Origin: Arthrobacter sp. OY3WO11
GTDB taxonomy: Bacteria > Actinomycetota > Actinomycetes > Actinomycetales > Micrococcaceae
NCBI RefSeq assembly: GCF_001641125.1
Contig: NZ_LWLP01000001.1
Location: forward strand, 1,943,633 to 2,007,632
Length of the DNA stretch: 64,000 bases
Direction: 5' to 3'
Each line of letters begins with the position of its first letter. The first letter of the stretch is position 1. Under the pieces are notes generated by a model. The model worked only from the letters and a program-made list of their open reading frames with translations. It made no database searches and was not told where the DNA came from. This document shows, piece after piece, positions 63,387 through 64,000 of this stretch. The translations under genes were made by a program, and so were the position numbers.

Positions 63387-64000
63387 ATGGTCTTTGGGCT
63401 CGGCAAAAAAGCCAAGAAGGAAGAAGCATCTGAACCGGATGACTCCCTGACCGCCGCGGAGTCCCCGGAGGACGCCGCCGCAGGCTCCGGCGTCCGCGCC
63501 AACGGACCGTTTGATGAATCCGAAATCACCACCCGCGACGGCTACGTGGACCTTGGCGCGCTGCTGATCGCACCCAGCGAGGGCCTGCAGTTGCGCCTCG
63601 AGGTTGAAGAAGCCACCCAGCGCGTGGTGGCCGTTACCTTGGATCTCAACGGATCGAGCCTGCAGCTCCAGGCATTCGCCGCCCCCAAGACCGAAGGCCT
63701 GTGGGACGAAATCCGTGAGCAGATCGGCCAGTCCGTCGGGGCACAGGGCGGCCAGGTCGAGGAGGTCGAGGGCGGCTTCGGCACTGAACTCGTAGCGAAA
63801 CTCCCGGCCGGGCTGCCTGACGGCAGCCAGGGTTACCGGGTGGCGCGTTTTGTTGGCGTGGACGGTCCCCGCTGGTTCCTTCGTGGCGTGCTGGGCGGCC
63901 CGGCGGCCCTGGAACGGGCCGCTGCCGAGCCGCTGGAAGCCCTCTTCAGGCAGGTTGTGGTGATCCGGGGCGGCAGCCCCATGCCGCCGCGCGACCTGCT
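63387..64000 (+). CDS. DUF3710 protein, 5' part (cut by window end)
   Basis: At least 204 residues; the gene runs off the window. ATG follows AAGGAG by 9 nt. A lysine/glutamate-rich N-terminus (MVFGLGKKAKKEEASEPDD) precedes the DUF3710 core: YVDLGALLIAPSEGLQLRLEV (core starts ~54), LQAFAAPKTEGLWDEIREQI, GFGTELVAKLPAG, RFVGVDGPRWFLRGVLGG. Homologous to M. tuberculosis Rv2696, adjacent to dut in the same order. Function unknown. Confidence 0.9.
   Translation, partial: MVFGLGKKAKKEEASEPDDSLTAAESPEDAAAGSGVRANGPFDESEITTRDGYVDLGALLIAPSEGLQLRLEVEEATQRVVAVTLDLNGSSLQLQAFAAPKTEGLWDEIREQIGQSVGAQGGQVEEVEGGFGTELVAKLPAGLPDGSQGYRVARFVGVDGPRWFLRGVLGGPAALERAAAEPLEALFRQVVVIRGGSPMPPRDL

Overview
The window is GC-rich, densely packed bacterial chromosome from an actinobacterium, most probably Arthrobacter/Pseudarthrobacter or another member of the Micrococcaceae. 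The evidence is the gene content: an actinobacterial glnA1/glnE/glnA2 cluster, SepH, polyphosphate glucokinase, DUF4191, DUF4192, DUF3710 and DUF5998 proteins, a two-lipoyl-domain E2, a principal sigma factor of the HrdB/SigA type, and strong GTG start usage. I see no rRNA, tRNA, CRISPR array, insertion sequence or prophage. The window is core chromosome rather than an accessory island.

Layout. 1-8.2 kb: lspA (3' end), rluD, dnaE, a flavin reductase, a membrane protein, hisD and nrdR. 8.4-11.5 kb: ppgK, map, a 54-residue SPOR-like protein and panB. 11.8-22.6 kb: nitrogen and lipoate block (glnA2, glnE, VOC and GNAT proteins, glnA1, RDD protein, DUF3817, DUF4191, lipA, lipB). 22.7-30.5 kb: a serine/threonine kinase with an internal tandem repeat, a TIGR01777 epimerase, a tricorn-type protease, OsmC and a small membrane protein. 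30.6-36.9 kb: the dehydrogenase E2 (sucB/dlaT), lipoamide dehydrogenase, leucyl aminopeptidase and a PAC2 protein. As I remember the Mycobacterium tuberculosis order pepB-dlaT-Rv2216-lipB-lipA-Rv2219-glnA1-glnE-glnA2-panB, this stretch is the same ancestral block with extra genes inserted.

36.9-44.1 kb: MFS transporter, DUF4192, sigA, DUF7455 and parE. 44.1-52.5 kb: an M56 protease/BlaI regulator pair divergent from cydA-cydB-cydDC (cytochrome bd oxidase and its assembly ABC transporter), then a DinB protein. 52.5-64 kb: parC, a GNAT/acyl-CoA-synthetase-like fusion, DUF5998, an alkaline-phosphatase-superfamily enzyme, thymidine kinase, sepH, DUF3093, dut and a truncated DUF3710 gene.

Functional links: lipA/lipB make the lipoyl group carried by the E2 that lpdA re-oxidises. 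glnE is the adenylyltransferase for glutamine synthetase. sigA, parE and parC are housekeeping. nrdR, tdk and dut all touch deoxynucleotide supply.

The strongest new-looking signal is regulatory. Three copies of an exact dyad, TTCTAC-N5-GTAGAA, lie between blaI and cydA, and one sits on a plausible cydA -10 box. This suggests that the cytochrome bd oxidase is under control of a BlaI/M56 module whose protease lacks the beta-lactam sensor domain. A second window-wide signal is a TANNNT hexamer exactly 6-7 nt before the start codon at a dozen genes, as expected for leaderless mRNAs.
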